A stretch of 64,000 nt of DNA from Allotamlana fucoidanivorans (GTDB lineage: Bacteria; Bacteroidota; Bacteroidia; Flavobacteriales; Flavobacteriaceae), in the NCBI RefSeq assembly GCF_045788535.1, contig NZ_CP074074.1, positions 1,116,001 to 1,180,000 of the forward strand. Reading direction: 5' to 3'. A program made the position numbers and the translations under genes. Numbering within the stretch: position 1 is the stretch's first letter; each line of letters starts with the position of its first letter. Positions 49,457 through 58,116 of this stretch are shown piece after piece. The notes under the pieces were generated by a model. It worked only from the letters and a program-made list of their open reading frames with translations. It was not told the origin of the DNA and did no database searches.

Positions 49457-49478
49457 TGTCACACTGAGCTTGTCGAAG
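49457..49478 (-). repeat. REP-like element, copy 11 (reverse orientation)
   Basis: TGTCACACTGAGCTTGTCGA plus AG; an inverted partner of copy 10 at 105 nt distance. Confidence 0.85.
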
Positions 49479-49688
49479 TGTGGTTCTTTAGTAGGTAGCT
49501 AAATAAGGAGTTCGACGCTTCGATAGTGCTCTGAATAGGCTAAGATTGGCCTGATAATTAGGTGTCTTTTAGTAGGAGAGTATGTTTTCTCAAAGCTATT
49601 AGCTTGATAATATTCTTAACAAAGAAAGGTTAATATTAAGTAGAAACCATTAAATTTGTTCAAATATGAGATACTAAAATAGGATAAC

Positions 49689-50675
49689 TTGAAACGTATT
49701 TTAATAACTGGTGCAGCAGGATTTTTAGGGTCGCATTTATGTGATCGCTTTATTGGTGAAGGGTTCTATGTTATTGGTATGGATAACTTTATTACCGGTG
49801 ATAAAAAGAACTTAGAACATTTACAAGAACATCCTAATTTTGAGTTTATAGAACACGATGTTACCGAGTTTATAACCATTGAAGGTGATTTAGACTATAT
49901 TCTTCATTTTGCATCACCTGCTAGTCCTATCGATTATCTTAAAATACCTATTCAAACCTTAAAAGTGGGCTCTCTAGGAACCCATAATTTGCTTGGTTTA
50001 GCTAAGGCTAAAAAGGCACGTATTCTTATCGCGTCTACGTCGGAGGTCTATGGTGACCCTCTGGTACATCCACAGCGTGAAGATTATTACGGAAACGTCA
50101 ATACCATTGGGCCTAGAGGGGTTTATGATGAAGCTAAACGTTTTCAAGAATCCATTACCATGGCTTACCATCGATTTCACGGTTTGGAAACTCGGATTGT
50201 TAGGATTTTTAATACCTATGGACCACGTATGCGATTAAATGATGGACGCGTCATCCCGGCATTTATGGGACAGGCTCTGAGAGGTGAAGATTTAACGGTT
50301 TTTGGCGATGGCTCTCAAACCCGATCGTTTTGTTATGTTGATGATCAGGTGGAGGGTATTTACAGGTTGTTATTTAGTGACTACATAGAGCCCGTAAATA
50401 TTGGAAATCCACATGAAATTACGATTAAGGATTTTGCCGAAGAGATTATTAAGCTAACAGGAACTTCTCAAAAGATAATTTATAAAGACTTACCCGTAAA
50501 TGATCCTTTACAGCGGCAACCAGATATTAGTTTGGCTAAAAAACTATTAAATTGGCAACCCAAAATTGAACGGGAAGAAGGTATGAGACTTACTTATGAC
50601 TATTTTAAAAGTTTATCTCAAGACGAATTGTATAAAAGCGAACATAAAAACTTTAAAAACCATATAAAAAAATAA
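49689..50675 (+). CDS. UDP-glucuronate decarboxylase (UDP-xylose synthase type)
   Basis: A 328-residue SDR enzyme. NAD loop KRILITGAAGFLGSHLCDRF; LHFASPASPIDYLKIPIQTL; STSEVYGDPLVHPQREDYYG; catalytic Tyr/Lys in RGVYDEAKRFQE (Tyr-x3-Lys); FNTYGPRMRLNDGRVIPAFM. It converts UDP-glucuronate made by the upstream dehydrogenase to UDP-xylose. Translation is assumed from TTG at 49689, right before KRILITG. The next gene starts immediately after its stop. Confidence 0.94.
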   Translation: MKRILITGAAGFLGSHLCDRFIGEGFYVIGMDNFITGDKKNLEHLQEHPNFEFIEHDVTEFITIEGDLDYILHFASPASPIDYLKIPIQTLKVGSLGTHNLLGLAKAKKARILIASTSEVYGDPLVHPQREDYYGNVNTIGPRGVYDEAKRFQESITMAYHRFHGLETRIVRIFNTYGPRMRLNDGRVIPAFMGQALRGEDLTVFGDGSQTRSFCYVDDQVEGIYRLLFSDYIEPVNIGNPHEITIKDFAEEIIKLTGTSQKIIYKDLPVNDPLQRQPDISLAKKLLNWQPKIEREEGMRLTYDYFKSLSQDELYKSEHKNFKNHIKK

Positions 50676-52028
50676 GTGGCATATAAAAAAAGAAGATATT
50701 CGGGGGCTATTAAACCTTTATTTGGATTTATAGATTTGGTTATTATAAATCTAACCGTATTGGGCTTTAATATCAATCTAGTTAACCCATTTCTTTTTAG
50801 TATCTACATTTCAGCGGTATGGCTAATTATTGCTTTAAAAAATCATTTTTATGAAGTACAACGCCACACAAGACTTGTACAAGTCATTCCTTTACTGCTA
50901 AAGCAAATGTTCCTTTTTTCTGTAGCACTATATGCGTTTATAGGATTTTTTAAACAACCAGAAATAAGTAGGCTGGCGCTGGCAAATTATATCGTTTGCC
51001 TAGCCATGTATATTACTTTGTTTAAGCTCTTAACATTTTTTTTACTTAAAAAATACAGGGCTCTTTTACAGGGAAATACACGAAATGTTATCATTATTGG
51101 AGACAATGAAAAAACCCGACAATTAAGGCATACGTTCAATACAAGATTAGATTTTGGATATAAGTTTAAAGCGCAGTTTAGCTTGAAGGATGGTTTTTTT
51201 AATTTGGATACCTGCTTCAAGTATATTATCGATAATGACATTGATGAAATATATTTTTCGGTAGCTGCATTATCTAATAAACAGATTAATAAGCTTATCG
51301 AGTTTGCCGATAATAATTTACGGGAATTAAAGTTTATTCCTGACAATAAAGACATTTACTCAAAAAAGTTGAAGTATGAGTATTATGATTATATTCCCAT
51401 CCTGTCAATGCGATCTATTCCGCTTCAAGATCCGGTAAATAAATTTATAAAACGGCTATTTGATATTGTATTTGCCCTTTTTATCATTGTGTTTGTGCTG
51501 TCTTGGTTAACACCTATTTTGGCAATCATCATTAAGTTAGAGTCTAAAGGCCCCGTGTTTTTTAAACAATCTAGGAATGGTTTTAATTATGAGGAGTTTG
51601 ATTGTTATAAGTTCAGATCAATGACTCCCAATAAGAATGCCCACTTATATCAAGCTACAAAAGGCGATTTGCGTATTACCAAAGTAGGCGCCTTTATTAG
51701 AAAAACCAGTATTGACGAATTACCACAATTTTTTAATGTGCTATTTGGTGATATGTCTGTTGTGGGACCAAGACCGCATATGGTGAGCCATACAAACATG
51801 TATGCCAGAAGGGTCGATAAATTTATGGTACGTCACTTTGTGAAGCCTGGAATTACAGGCTTAGCTCAAACCAGTGGTTTTAGAGGGGAAATTGAAAAAG
51901 ACCATGATATTATAAGCCGGGTGAAATACGATATTTTTTATATTGAAAACTGGTCTATTTGGTTAGATTTGAAGATTGTGATTCAAACCTTTTTAAATGC
52001 TATAAGAGGTGAAGAAAAAGCCTATTAA
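50676..52028 (+). CDS. Polyprenyl-phosphate sugar-phosphate transferase (initiating enzyme)
   Basis: A 450-residue WbaP/WcaJ-like protein with four N-terminal membrane helices, a central nucleotide-fold region (RNVIIIGDNEKTRQLRHTFN) and the C-terminal catalytic domain: KRLFDIVFALFIIVFVLSWL, SKGPVFFKQSRNGFNYEEF, YKFRSM, TSIDELPQFFNVLFGDMSVV then GPRPH. It transfers a sugar-phosphate to undecaprenyl phosphate, starting repeat-unit assembly. A GTG start abuts the preceding stop codon. Its 3' end overlaps the GT2 gene by 20 nt. Confidence 0.95.
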   Translation: MAYKKRRYSGAIKPLFGFIDLVIINLTVLGFNINLVNPFLFSIYISAVWLIIALKNHFYEVQRHTRLVQVIPLLLKQMFLFSVALYAFIGFFKQPEISRLALANYIVCLAMYITLFKLLTFFLLKKYRALLQGNTRNVIIIGDNEKTRQLRHTFNTRLDFGYKFKAQFSLKDGFFNLDTCFKYIIDNDIDEIYFSVAALSNKQINKLIEFADNNLRELKFIPDNKDIYSKKLKYEYYDYIPILSMRSIPLQDPVNKFIKRLFDIVFALFIIVFVLSWLTPILAIIIKLESKGPVFFKQSRNGFNYEEFDCYKFRSMTPNKNAHLYQATKGDLRITKVGAFIRKTSIDELPQFFNVLFGDMSVVGPRPHMVSHTNMYARRVDKFMVRHFVKPGITGLAQTSGFRGEIEKDHDIISRVKYDIFYIENWSIWLDLKIVIQTFLNAIRGEEKAY

Positions 52029-52818
52029 AAGCCTTGAATTAGCGCCTTTAGTTTCCATAATCACGCCAGTGTATAATGCTGAGGGCTTTATTTCAGAAAC
52101 GATACTTAGTGTATTAAATCAAAGCTATACAAATTGGGAACTTATTCTTATTAATGATGGCTCAACGGATGGTTCTTCAGAGGTCATTCAAACCTTTCTT
52201 AATAAAACCTATAATATTATTTTTTTTCAGAATAGTACAAATCTAGGAGCTGCCGTTTCCAGAAATAAAGGTATAGAAGCAGCTCAAGGTCATTTTATCG
52301 CTTTTTTAGATGCCGATGATGTTTGGAAACCCTATAAGTTAGAGGTTCAAATTAAGTTTATGCTATCCCACAACTGTGATGTTAGCTTTAGTAGTTATGA
52401 TCTTATAAATGAAAACGGAGTTTTTTTAGGAAAAAGGGTAAAAGCTCTTAAAAATTTGGGTTATACCAAGCTTTTAAAAAGTAACTATATAGGAAACTTA
52501 ACAGGTATGTATAATGCCAGTGTTTTAGGGAAAATAACCTCACCTCCTTTACGGAAGCGACAAGATTGGTTGTTATGGCTTAGCGCCTTGAAACAATCTG
52601 GAAAACCTGCTATGGGTATTGAGGAATCGCTAGCGTTTTATAGGGTGAGAAAAGATTCCATATCCTCAAACAAGATAAACCTGTTAAAGTATAATTATTG
52701 GGTGTACAAAAAAGGATTGGGCTTTTCATATATCCAATCTATATGGCTTTTATTACTGTTTTTAAAGGAACATATTTTTGTTAAGTCAAAATTGGTGGTT
52801 ACTACAAAAGAGACTTAA
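52009..52818 (+). CDS. Glycosyltransferase family 2
   Basis: A 269-residue GT-A inverting glycosyltransferase. SIITPVYNAEGFISETILSV, LILINDGSTDGSSEV and the metal-binding AFLDADDVWKPYKLE (DxD-type) are clear. RQDWLLWLSALKQSGKP holds the usual catalytic-region acidic residue. Substrates are unknown. The GTG start lies 20 nt inside the preceding transferase gene. Its end overlaps the convergent ligase gene by 17 nt. Confidence 0.93.
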   Translation: MKKKPIKSLELAPLVSIITPVYNAEGFISETILSVLNQSYTNWELILINDGSTDGSSEVIQTFLNKTYNIIFFQNSTNLGAAVSRNKGIEAAQGHFIAFLDADDVWKPYKLEVQIKFMLSHNCDVSFSSYDLINENGVFLGKRVKALKNLGYTKLLKSNYIGNLTGMYNASVLGKITSPPLRKRQDWLLWLSALKQSGKPAMGIEESLAFYRVRKDSISSNKINLLKYNYWVYKKGLGFSYIQSIWLLLLFLKEHIFVKSKLVVTTKET

Positions 52819-54109
52819 ACTGCCTAAGTTTCCCTCTGTGAGACCTGTTTAACTGTGTTTTTCTTTCAAAATGGATTGTCAGGTTTGGTTCCATATATTG
52901 CGCCACCGCTTGTTTTATTTTTTCACGATATACATCAGACAAATCTTTAGAACTTACATAGTAAATGTTAAAGGTATCTATCAAAATTTGTTCAATAGTA
53001 AATTCTTTTACATTTGCGTCGTCGTCTATAATGGCCTTTGTGATGTAATAAAAGGTGAGTCCTGCGGCTGTTTTTCCGCTAGGTAATTTTATAAGATCGT
53101 CGGTTCTTCCTATAAGGTTTTCAAGTATAGGCTTTTCAGGAGTACTTTTGGTGGATAGGCTTCCTACATCACCTAAATCATAACGAATAAATGGGTGTGC
53201 TTTATTGTAAATTGATGTTATTACAACACGCCCTGTTTGCCCGTTGGGTAAAGCATGGTCATTTTCGTCAAGAATTTCAATAAATAAATCTTCATGGTTC
53301 ACTATCCATTCGTTAGAGTCATTTTGAAACGCAATGAGCCCTAATTCCGCTGCCCCATATTCATTTATAACAGGAACGCCCAGTTGCGTCTCTAAAAGGG
53401 TTCTGTCGTCCATAAAAAGCATCTCAGACGTTACAATACATGCTTTTAAGGAAGGACAAACTGATTTTAAAATAATATTTTCCTGTTTTAAGTATTTAGC
53501 CAGTTGAACAATCGCACTCGTATAACCATTTATGTAGTGGAAGGTTGTAGATTTAAACGTATCTATATTTTTTTTCATTTGTGAATCGCTCAAATCAAAT
53601 ACAGAAAATCTATAGCGATGGCTTAAAACATCTTTTAAACGTTCTTTGTAATACCCTTTTTTATGCAGAGGGATACCGTAAAATCGCGCTTGTTTAGAAT
53701 GTTGAAAGTCAATATCAAACCAATGGTATCTATCTATAAAATTGGCCCAGGTTAAAGCATGACAAAATTTGTCTTTAGCAAAACTAAAAGGATGTCCTGA
53801 AGATCCTGAGGTTTTATGCTGGTGTACATTATGTAAACTAAAACCTTTTGACAGCCTATTTTTCAACGGTTGTTGTAAATCCTGTTTTGTCATAATCGGA
53901 ATACTCTCCCAGTCCTTCAGATTTGCATTTTTGGCAAACTGAGCATAAAAAGGATTGTTTTGCAGGTGAAATTGAACAATTTCATTTTTCTTTTGGTTTA
54001 AATACAACTCATAGTCTTTTCCCTTTTTGGATTGAATATCCTTGAGTTTTTGAATAGCTCTTCTAATAGGGAATCCATTGATTTGTAAAGAAATATAGAA
54101 TAAATTCAA
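52802..54109 (-). CDS. CapK/phenylacetate-CoA-ligase-like protein
   Basis: A 435-residue adenylate-forming (ANL) protein of the PaaK/CapK group. The phosphate loop is HKTSGSSGHPFSFAKD, followed by the adenine motif NEYGAAELGLIAFQ and the hinge region FIRYDLGDVGSLS with GRTDDLIKLP. CapK-type genes are frequent in capsule and O-antigen loci and may activate an acid for sugar acylation, but the substrate is unknown. It is on the opposite strand at the end of the polysaccharide locus, transcribed toward it, with a 17-nt tail-to-tail overlap. Confidence 0.9.
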   Translation of the reverse strand: MNLFYISLQINGFPIRRAIQKLKDIQSKKGKDYELYLNQKKNEIVQFHLQNNPFYAQFAKNANLKDWESIPIMTKQDLQQPLKNRLSKGFSLHNVHQHKTSGSSGHPFSFAKDKFCHALTWANFIDRYHWFDIDFQHSKQARFYGIPLHKKGYYKERLKDVLSHRYRFSVFDLSDSQMKKNIDTFKSTTFHYINGYTSAIVQLAKYLKQENIILKSVCPSLKACIVTSEMLFMDDRTLLETQLGVPVINEYGAAELGLIAFQNDSNEWIVNHEDLFIEILDENDHALPNGQTGRVVITSIYNKAHPFIRYDLGDVGSLSTKSTPEKPILENLIGRTDDLIKLPSGKTAAGLTFYYITKAIIDDDANVKEFTIEQILIDTFNIYYVSSKDLSDVYREKIKQAVAQYMEPNLTIHFERKTQLNRSHRGKLRQFKSLL

Positions 54110-54221
54110 ACTATAAAAATGATGTATTTGTGAATATGAGCAAATCTAAAGATAATTACTTATTATATGCACATACCTTAAAAAAACACGTATAAATCTA
54201 TAGCTAATTGTAAAAACACAC

Positions 54222-54229
54222 TATTTTTG
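54222..54229 (+). promoter_or_regulatory. Putative -7 element of purD
   Basis: TATTTTTG (TAnnTTTG) lies 22 nt upstream of the purD ATG. Confidence 0.4.
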
Positions 54230-54251
54230 CAAGCATAAAAATAGGTCAATT

Positions 54252-55523
54252 ATGAATATCTTAGTACTTGGTTCTGGTGGAAGAGAACATACGTTTGCAT
54301 GGAAAATAGCTCAAAGTTCAAAGTGCGATGCACTCTTCGTTGCACCCGGTAATTCTGGAACTGCTGAAATTGCAACCAATGTCAATATTGGGGTCAATGA
54401 TTTTAAGGCAATCAAAGAACTGGTATTAGATAAAAATATTGAACTTGTAGTAGTTGGGCCAGAAGATCCGTTAGTAAACGGCGTGCACGATTTCTTTTTA
54501 AATGATGATGATATAAAACATGTAGCTGTTATTGGTCCACAACAAAAGGCTGCAGAACTTGAGGGTAGTAAAGAATTTGCCAAAGAATTTTTGTACCGTC
54601 ATAACATTCCAACGGCAGCTTATGATAGTTTTACAAAAGACACTGTTGAAAAAGGCTACACTTTTTTAGAAACGCTAAACCCGCCTTATGTGTTAAAAGC
54701 AGATGGCTTAGCCGCAGGTAAGGGTGTGGTTATTTTAAATGATTTGGTCGAAGCAAAAGCGGAATTAAAAAGCATGCTTGTTGATGCCAAATTTGGAGAA
54801 GCCAGTAACAAAGTGGTGATTGAAGAGTTTTTAGACGGTATCGAGTTAAGTTGTTTTGTATTAACCGATGGCGAACACTATAAAATATTACCTACGGCCA
54901 AAGACTATAAGCGTATTGGTGAAGGCGATACAGGTTTAAATACAGGGGGCATGGGAGCAGTGTCTCCAGTGCCTTTTGCTACCGATGAATTTTTACAAAA
55001 AATAGAAGACCGTATTGTAAAACCAACCATTGCTGGGTTTAAGACAGATAATTTACCTTATGTTGGTTTTGTTTTTATTGGGTTGATAAAAGTGGGTGAT
55101 GATCCTAAGGTGATAGAATACAATGTACGTATGGGTGATCCTGAAACAGAAGTGGTTTTTCCGAGATTAAAAAATGATTTAGTTGAGGTATTATTAGCCA
55201 TGGCGAATGGAACATTAGATACCATCGATATTGAAATAGATGAGCGTGCGGCAACAACTATTGTTTTGGTATCTGGAGGATATCCTGAAGCGTATGAAAA
55301 AGGAAAAGAAATAACAGGTATAGAAACTATAGAGGATTCCATTCCGTTTCATGCGGGAGCTGTCTTGAAAGATGGGAAAATAGTAACTTCTGGCGGACGT
55401 GTTATGGCTATAACGTCTTATGGTGACACCTATCAAGAAGCCATAAAAAAATCTTACCAAAATATAGAAAAACTACATTTTGATAAGATGAATTATCGTA
55501 AAGATATTGGATTCGATTTATAA
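54252..55523 (+). CDS. purD: Phosphoribosylamine-glycine ligase
   Basis: A 423-residue ATP-grasp enzyme of normal length, second step of purine synthesis (phosphoribosylamine + glycine + ATP to GAR). NILVLGSGGREHTFAWKIAQ (residues 2-21), VVGPEDPLVNGV, PYVLKADGLAAGKGVVILND (ATP-grasp), GLNTGGMGAVSPVPFA and YNVRMGDPETEVVFPRL are all present. No other purine genes adjoin. Its 3' end overlaps the convergent small membrane-protein gene by 6 nt. Confidence 0.97.
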   Translation: MNILVLGSGGREHTFAWKIAQSSKCDALFVAPGNSGTAEIATNVNIGVNDFKAIKELVLDKNIELVVVGPEDPLVNGVHDFFLNDDDIKHVAVIGPQQKAAELEGSKEFAKEFLYRHNIPTAAYDSFTKDTVEKGYTFLETLNPPYVLKADGLAAGKGVVILNDLVEAKAELKSMLVDAKFGEASNKVVIEEFLDGIELSCFVLTDGEHYKILPTAKDYKRIGEGDTGLNTGGMGAVSPVPFATDEFLQKIEDRIVKPTIAGFKTDNLPYVGFVFIGLIKVGDDPKVIEYNVRMGDPETEVVFPRLKNDLVEVLLAMANGTLDTIDIEIDERAATTIVLVSGGYPEAYEKGKEITGIETIEDSIPFHAGAVLKDGKIVTSGGRVMAITSYGDTYQEAIKKSYQNIEKLHFDKMNYRKDIGFDL

Positions 55524-55745
55524 AAACGAGTGCGAAGAAATACTTTTATCTTCTTCGTTATTATCATTAAAACCTTTTAATTGAATCATCCAATATACCA
55601 TGGCAACAAAACCAATGATGATGAAAATCCAAGATAAAAAGTTTGCTAAGCCCCAGTTTTCAAGCTCCAATGCTCTTAAGGCATCATAAGGTGCAAATAG
55701 AACATTTACAAATAAATCCTGTATAGCGTAAAAGAAATCTTTCAT
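55518..55745 (-). CDS. Small membrane protein (DUF6341-like)
   Basis: A 75-residue protein with an amphipathic N-terminus (MKDFFYAIQDLFVNVLFAPY), one central transmembrane helix (FLSWIFIIIGFVAMVYWMIQ) and an acidic tail. A small protein of this kind beside purD, a DUF6427-like protein and upp is, as I recall, a conserved arrangement in Flavobacteriaceae and carries the label DUF6341. The function is unknown. Confidence 0.8.
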   Translation of the reverse strand: MKDFFYAIQDLFVNVLFAPYDALRALELENWGLANFLSWIFIIIGFVAMVYWMIQLKGFNDNNEEDKSISSHSFL

Positions 55746-55817
55746 TTGTGTTTATTTATAGTTTCCTAACCGTGTTATAGTTAGTATATTTATAGGGCAA
55801 AAATACAAAAACACTTA

Positions 55818-56741
55818 ATGTTAACAAGTTTTTTTAATAAATCTAAACCAATAAATTTTATTGTTGTTTTTTTTATCACCCTTCTAGCTTTTATAATGTC
55901 TAGAATAGAGTTATGGAACCATGGTGATACATTTAACTTGTCATTAAAATTTTTCGCACTCATTGTTGTTGGCTATGCAACGGTTTTACTTTTAAATTTT
56001 ATTGCAAGTAAAAATGGTTTAACAAATAACAGTAATTATGAAATATTGCTTTTTGGTCTGTTTTTATTGTTTATTTCAAGTACTACATTAAGCGGTCAAG
56101 TGCTGGTTTCTAATTTTTTTATTCTACTGGCTATCAGGAGAATAGTAAGCTTAAGAACAGAACAACATATGAAGAAGAAACTTTTTGATGCCGCGTTTTG
56201 GATTGGCGTTGCTTCTTTGTTTTATTTTTGGGCTATTTTGTTTTTCATTTTGGTAGTGCTTTCCTTGGTGTTATTTGCCGATCATAAATTGAGGCATTGG
56301 ATTATCCCGTTCTTGGGCTTAGCAACTTTGTTTGTTATAGCCTGTGCTTGTTCGGTAGTGATGTACAATGACTTTTTTACCATTTTTAATTACCCGCCAG
56401 AAGTTAGTTATGACTTTAGTAATTATAATTCTTTAAAGTATATTATTGCGCTTACTGTTCTATTTTCTTTTGGGGTGTGGTCTTCTATATTTTATTTACA
56501 AAACATAAAAAAGCAGAAGAAAAACTTTAGAGCCTCTTTTAAGGTCATTGTATTAGCTATGGTTATTGCCTTTGCTATTATTGTTGTTGCACCTAATAAA
56601 AATGGAAGTGAATTTTTATTTCTATTTGCGCCCTTGTCTATTATCGTAGCGAATTATATTGAAATCATTCATGAAAAATGGTTTAAAGAAGCCTTTTTAG
56701 GCGTATTGGTTGTGCTACCATTTATTCTTTTATTGCTGTAG
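55818..56741 (+). CDS. Polytopic membrane protein (DUF6427-like)
   Basis: A 307-residue protein with about eight to ten hydrophobic helices and short loops, no recognisable catalytic motif. The N-terminus MLTSFFNKSKPINFIVVFFI and its location between the small membrane protein and upp fit the DUF6427 family, a recollection I cannot verify here. A role in membrane transport or envelope assembly is only a guess. It is divergent from the small membrane-protein gene and overlaps upp tail to tail by 12 nt. Confidence 0.8.
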   Translation: MLTSFFNKSKPINFIVVFFITLLAFIMSRIELWNHGDTFNLSLKFFALIVVGYATVLLLNFIASKNGLTNNSNYEILLFGLFLLFISSTTLSGQVLVSNFFILLAIRRIVSLRTEQHMKKKLFDAAFWIGVASLFYFWAILFFILVVLSLVLFADHKLRHWIIPFLGLATLFVIACACSVVMYNDFFTIFNYPPEVSYDFSNYNSLKYIIALTVLFSFGVWSSIFYLQNIKKQKKNFRASFKVIVLAMVIAFAIIVVAPNKNGSEFLFLFAPLSIIVANYIEIIHEKWFKEAFLGVLVVLPFILLLL

Positions 56742-57389
56742 TTTTTTACCAAAAGCTAGGTCACCGGCATCACCTATGCCTGGTACAATATAGCCTTTGT
56801 CATTCAAATCTTTATCAATGGTAGCAATCCATAAATGCGTATTTGAATCAAAATGTTTTGAAACATAGTTCACACCTTCTTCGGCACCAATTACACTAAT
56901 CAAATGTATATCTTTGGGTGTTCCGAATGGTTTCAGAGCTTCAAAAGTAGCAACCATAGATTGCCCCGTAGCGAGCATAGGATCTGCTAAAATCAAGGTT
57001 TTGTTCTCTAAATCAGGGCATGCCAGATATTCCACAATAATTTCAAAGCTTTCTGGATTATGTTTGTGATGACGATAAGCTGAAATAAAGGCATTTTCGG
57101 CGGTATCAAAAAAATGCAATAGCCCATTATGTAAAGGCACACCAGCTCTTAAAATAGAGCATAACACAATTTGATTGGTGGGTAATTGCATTGCACTCAT
57201 ACCAAGAGGTGTGGTGACATTATTTTGCTCAAACGTGAGTGTCTTACTCATTTCATAGGCTAAAATTTCTCCAATGCGTTCAATATTTCGTCTAAAACGC
57301 ATACGGTCTTGCTGTATTTTATGATCTCTAATTTCTGAAATAAAGGTGTTTAGTATGGAGTTTTCAATTGATAAATCATGAATTTTCAT
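56730..57389 (-). CDS. upp: Uracil phosphoribosyltransferase
   Basis: A 219-residue type I PRTase that converts uracil and PRPP to UMP in pyrimidine salvage. The PRPP loop is TLILADPMLATGQSMVATFE (about residues 133-152). RDHKIQQDRMRFRRNIERIG at the start, and the uracil-binding GDAGDLAFGKK at the end, are typical (the usual PGxGDxGDR has PGIGDAGDLAFG). The length is normal. It is a single gene. Confidence 0.95.
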   Translation of the reverse strand: MKIHDLSIENSILNTFISEIRDHKIQQDRMRFRRNIERIGEILAYEMSKTLTFEQNNVTTPLGMSAMQLPTNQIVLCSILRAGVPLHNGLLHFFDTAENAFISAYRHHKHNPESFEIIVEYLACPDLENKTLILADPMLATGQSMVATFEALKPFGTPKDIHLISVIGAEEGVNYVSKHFDSNTHLWIATIDKDLNDKGYIVPGIGDAGDLAFGKKLQQ

Positions 57390-57434
57390 AGGGTCAAAAT
57401 GGTTTTTCCATAGTAAAGTTAAGGAAATATAGAG

Positions 57435-57442
57435 TATCTTTG
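57435..57442 (+). promoter_or_regulatory. Putative -7 element
   Basis: TATCTTTG (TAnnTTTG) lies 19 nt before the ATG of the DUF4254 gene. Confidence 0.42.
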
Positions 57443-57461
57443 CATTTTAAAATTTTTAAGT

Positions 57462-58067
57462 ATGTTTACATCAAAAGCGAATAAAATATTTCAGGAGGTT
57501 ATTGAAAAATATCACATCATTAATACCGTAGATCAACCTTTTGAAAATCCTTTTCCAGAGAGTGATTTAATAGAGCATTTATTATACAGAAAGTGCTGGA
57601 TTGATACGGTTCAATGGCATTATGAAGATATAATTCGCGATCCAGAGATTGATCCTGTAGCGGCTTTAAAATTAAAACGTCAAATTGATGCTTCAAATCA
57701 AGACAGAACAGATATGGTGGAGTACATTGATAGCTATTTTTTGGAAGTATATAAAGAGGTGACACCAAAAGCTAATGCTACAATCAACACAGAAAGCCCT
57801 GCTTGGGGAATTGATAGGCTTTCTATTTTGGCATTGAAGATTTACCATATGAATGAAGAGGCCACAAGAGCTGATGCTTCTGAAGCGCATAAAGCAGCTT
57901 GTAAAAAGAAATTAGATGTATTGTTAGAGCAACGTGTAGATTTATCAACGGCTATTGATACGCTTTTAAGTGATATTGAGAAGGGCGATAAATACATGAA
58001 GGTTTACAAGCAAATGAAAATGTACAATGATGACGAGTTAAACCCTGTACTTCGTTCTCAAAAGTAG
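57462..58067 (+). CDS. DUF4254 protein
   Basis: A 201-residue helical cytosolic protein. FPESDLIEHLLYRKCWIDTV then QWHYEDIIRDPEIDPVAALK, INTESPAWGIDRLSILALKI and YHMNEEATR are the conserved blocks of DUF4254. The function is unknown, but the gene is regularly found beside glycosyltransferase family 9 genes in Bacteroidetes, as here (49 nt upstream of one), suggesting a shared role in lipopolysaccharide core synthesis. Confidence 0.88.
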   Translation: MFTSKANKIFQEVIEKYHIINTVDQPFENPFPESDLIEHLLYRKCWIDTVQWHYEDIIRDPEIDPVAALKLKRQIDASNQDRTDMVEYIDSYFLEVYKEVTPKANATINTESPAWGIDRLSILALKIYHMNEEATRADASEAHKAACKKKLDVLLEQRVDLSTAIDTLLSDIEKGDKYMKVYKQMKMYNDDELNPVLRSQK

Positions 58068-58116
58068 TATTGTCCAATCGGGAGTTCCTTTTCAAGATCT
58101 CATCTTATAGATTGAC

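Larger units (their letters stand above)
49316..49688. other. 373-nt non-coding repeat island between ugd and the decarboxylase gene
   Basis: No gene is recognised. It holds a forward palindromic element (49329), a perfect 11-bp hairpin (49366), a reverse palindromic element (49457), and a degenerate remnant around 49511-49556. The 130 nt before the next gene are AT-rich and may hold its promoter, but no clear -7 element is seen. Confidence 0.7.

Noticed and set aside
50987..51355. 122-codon minus-strand frame
   Set aside because: Shadow of the sugar-phosphate transferase gene; no initiation context and no conserved motif.
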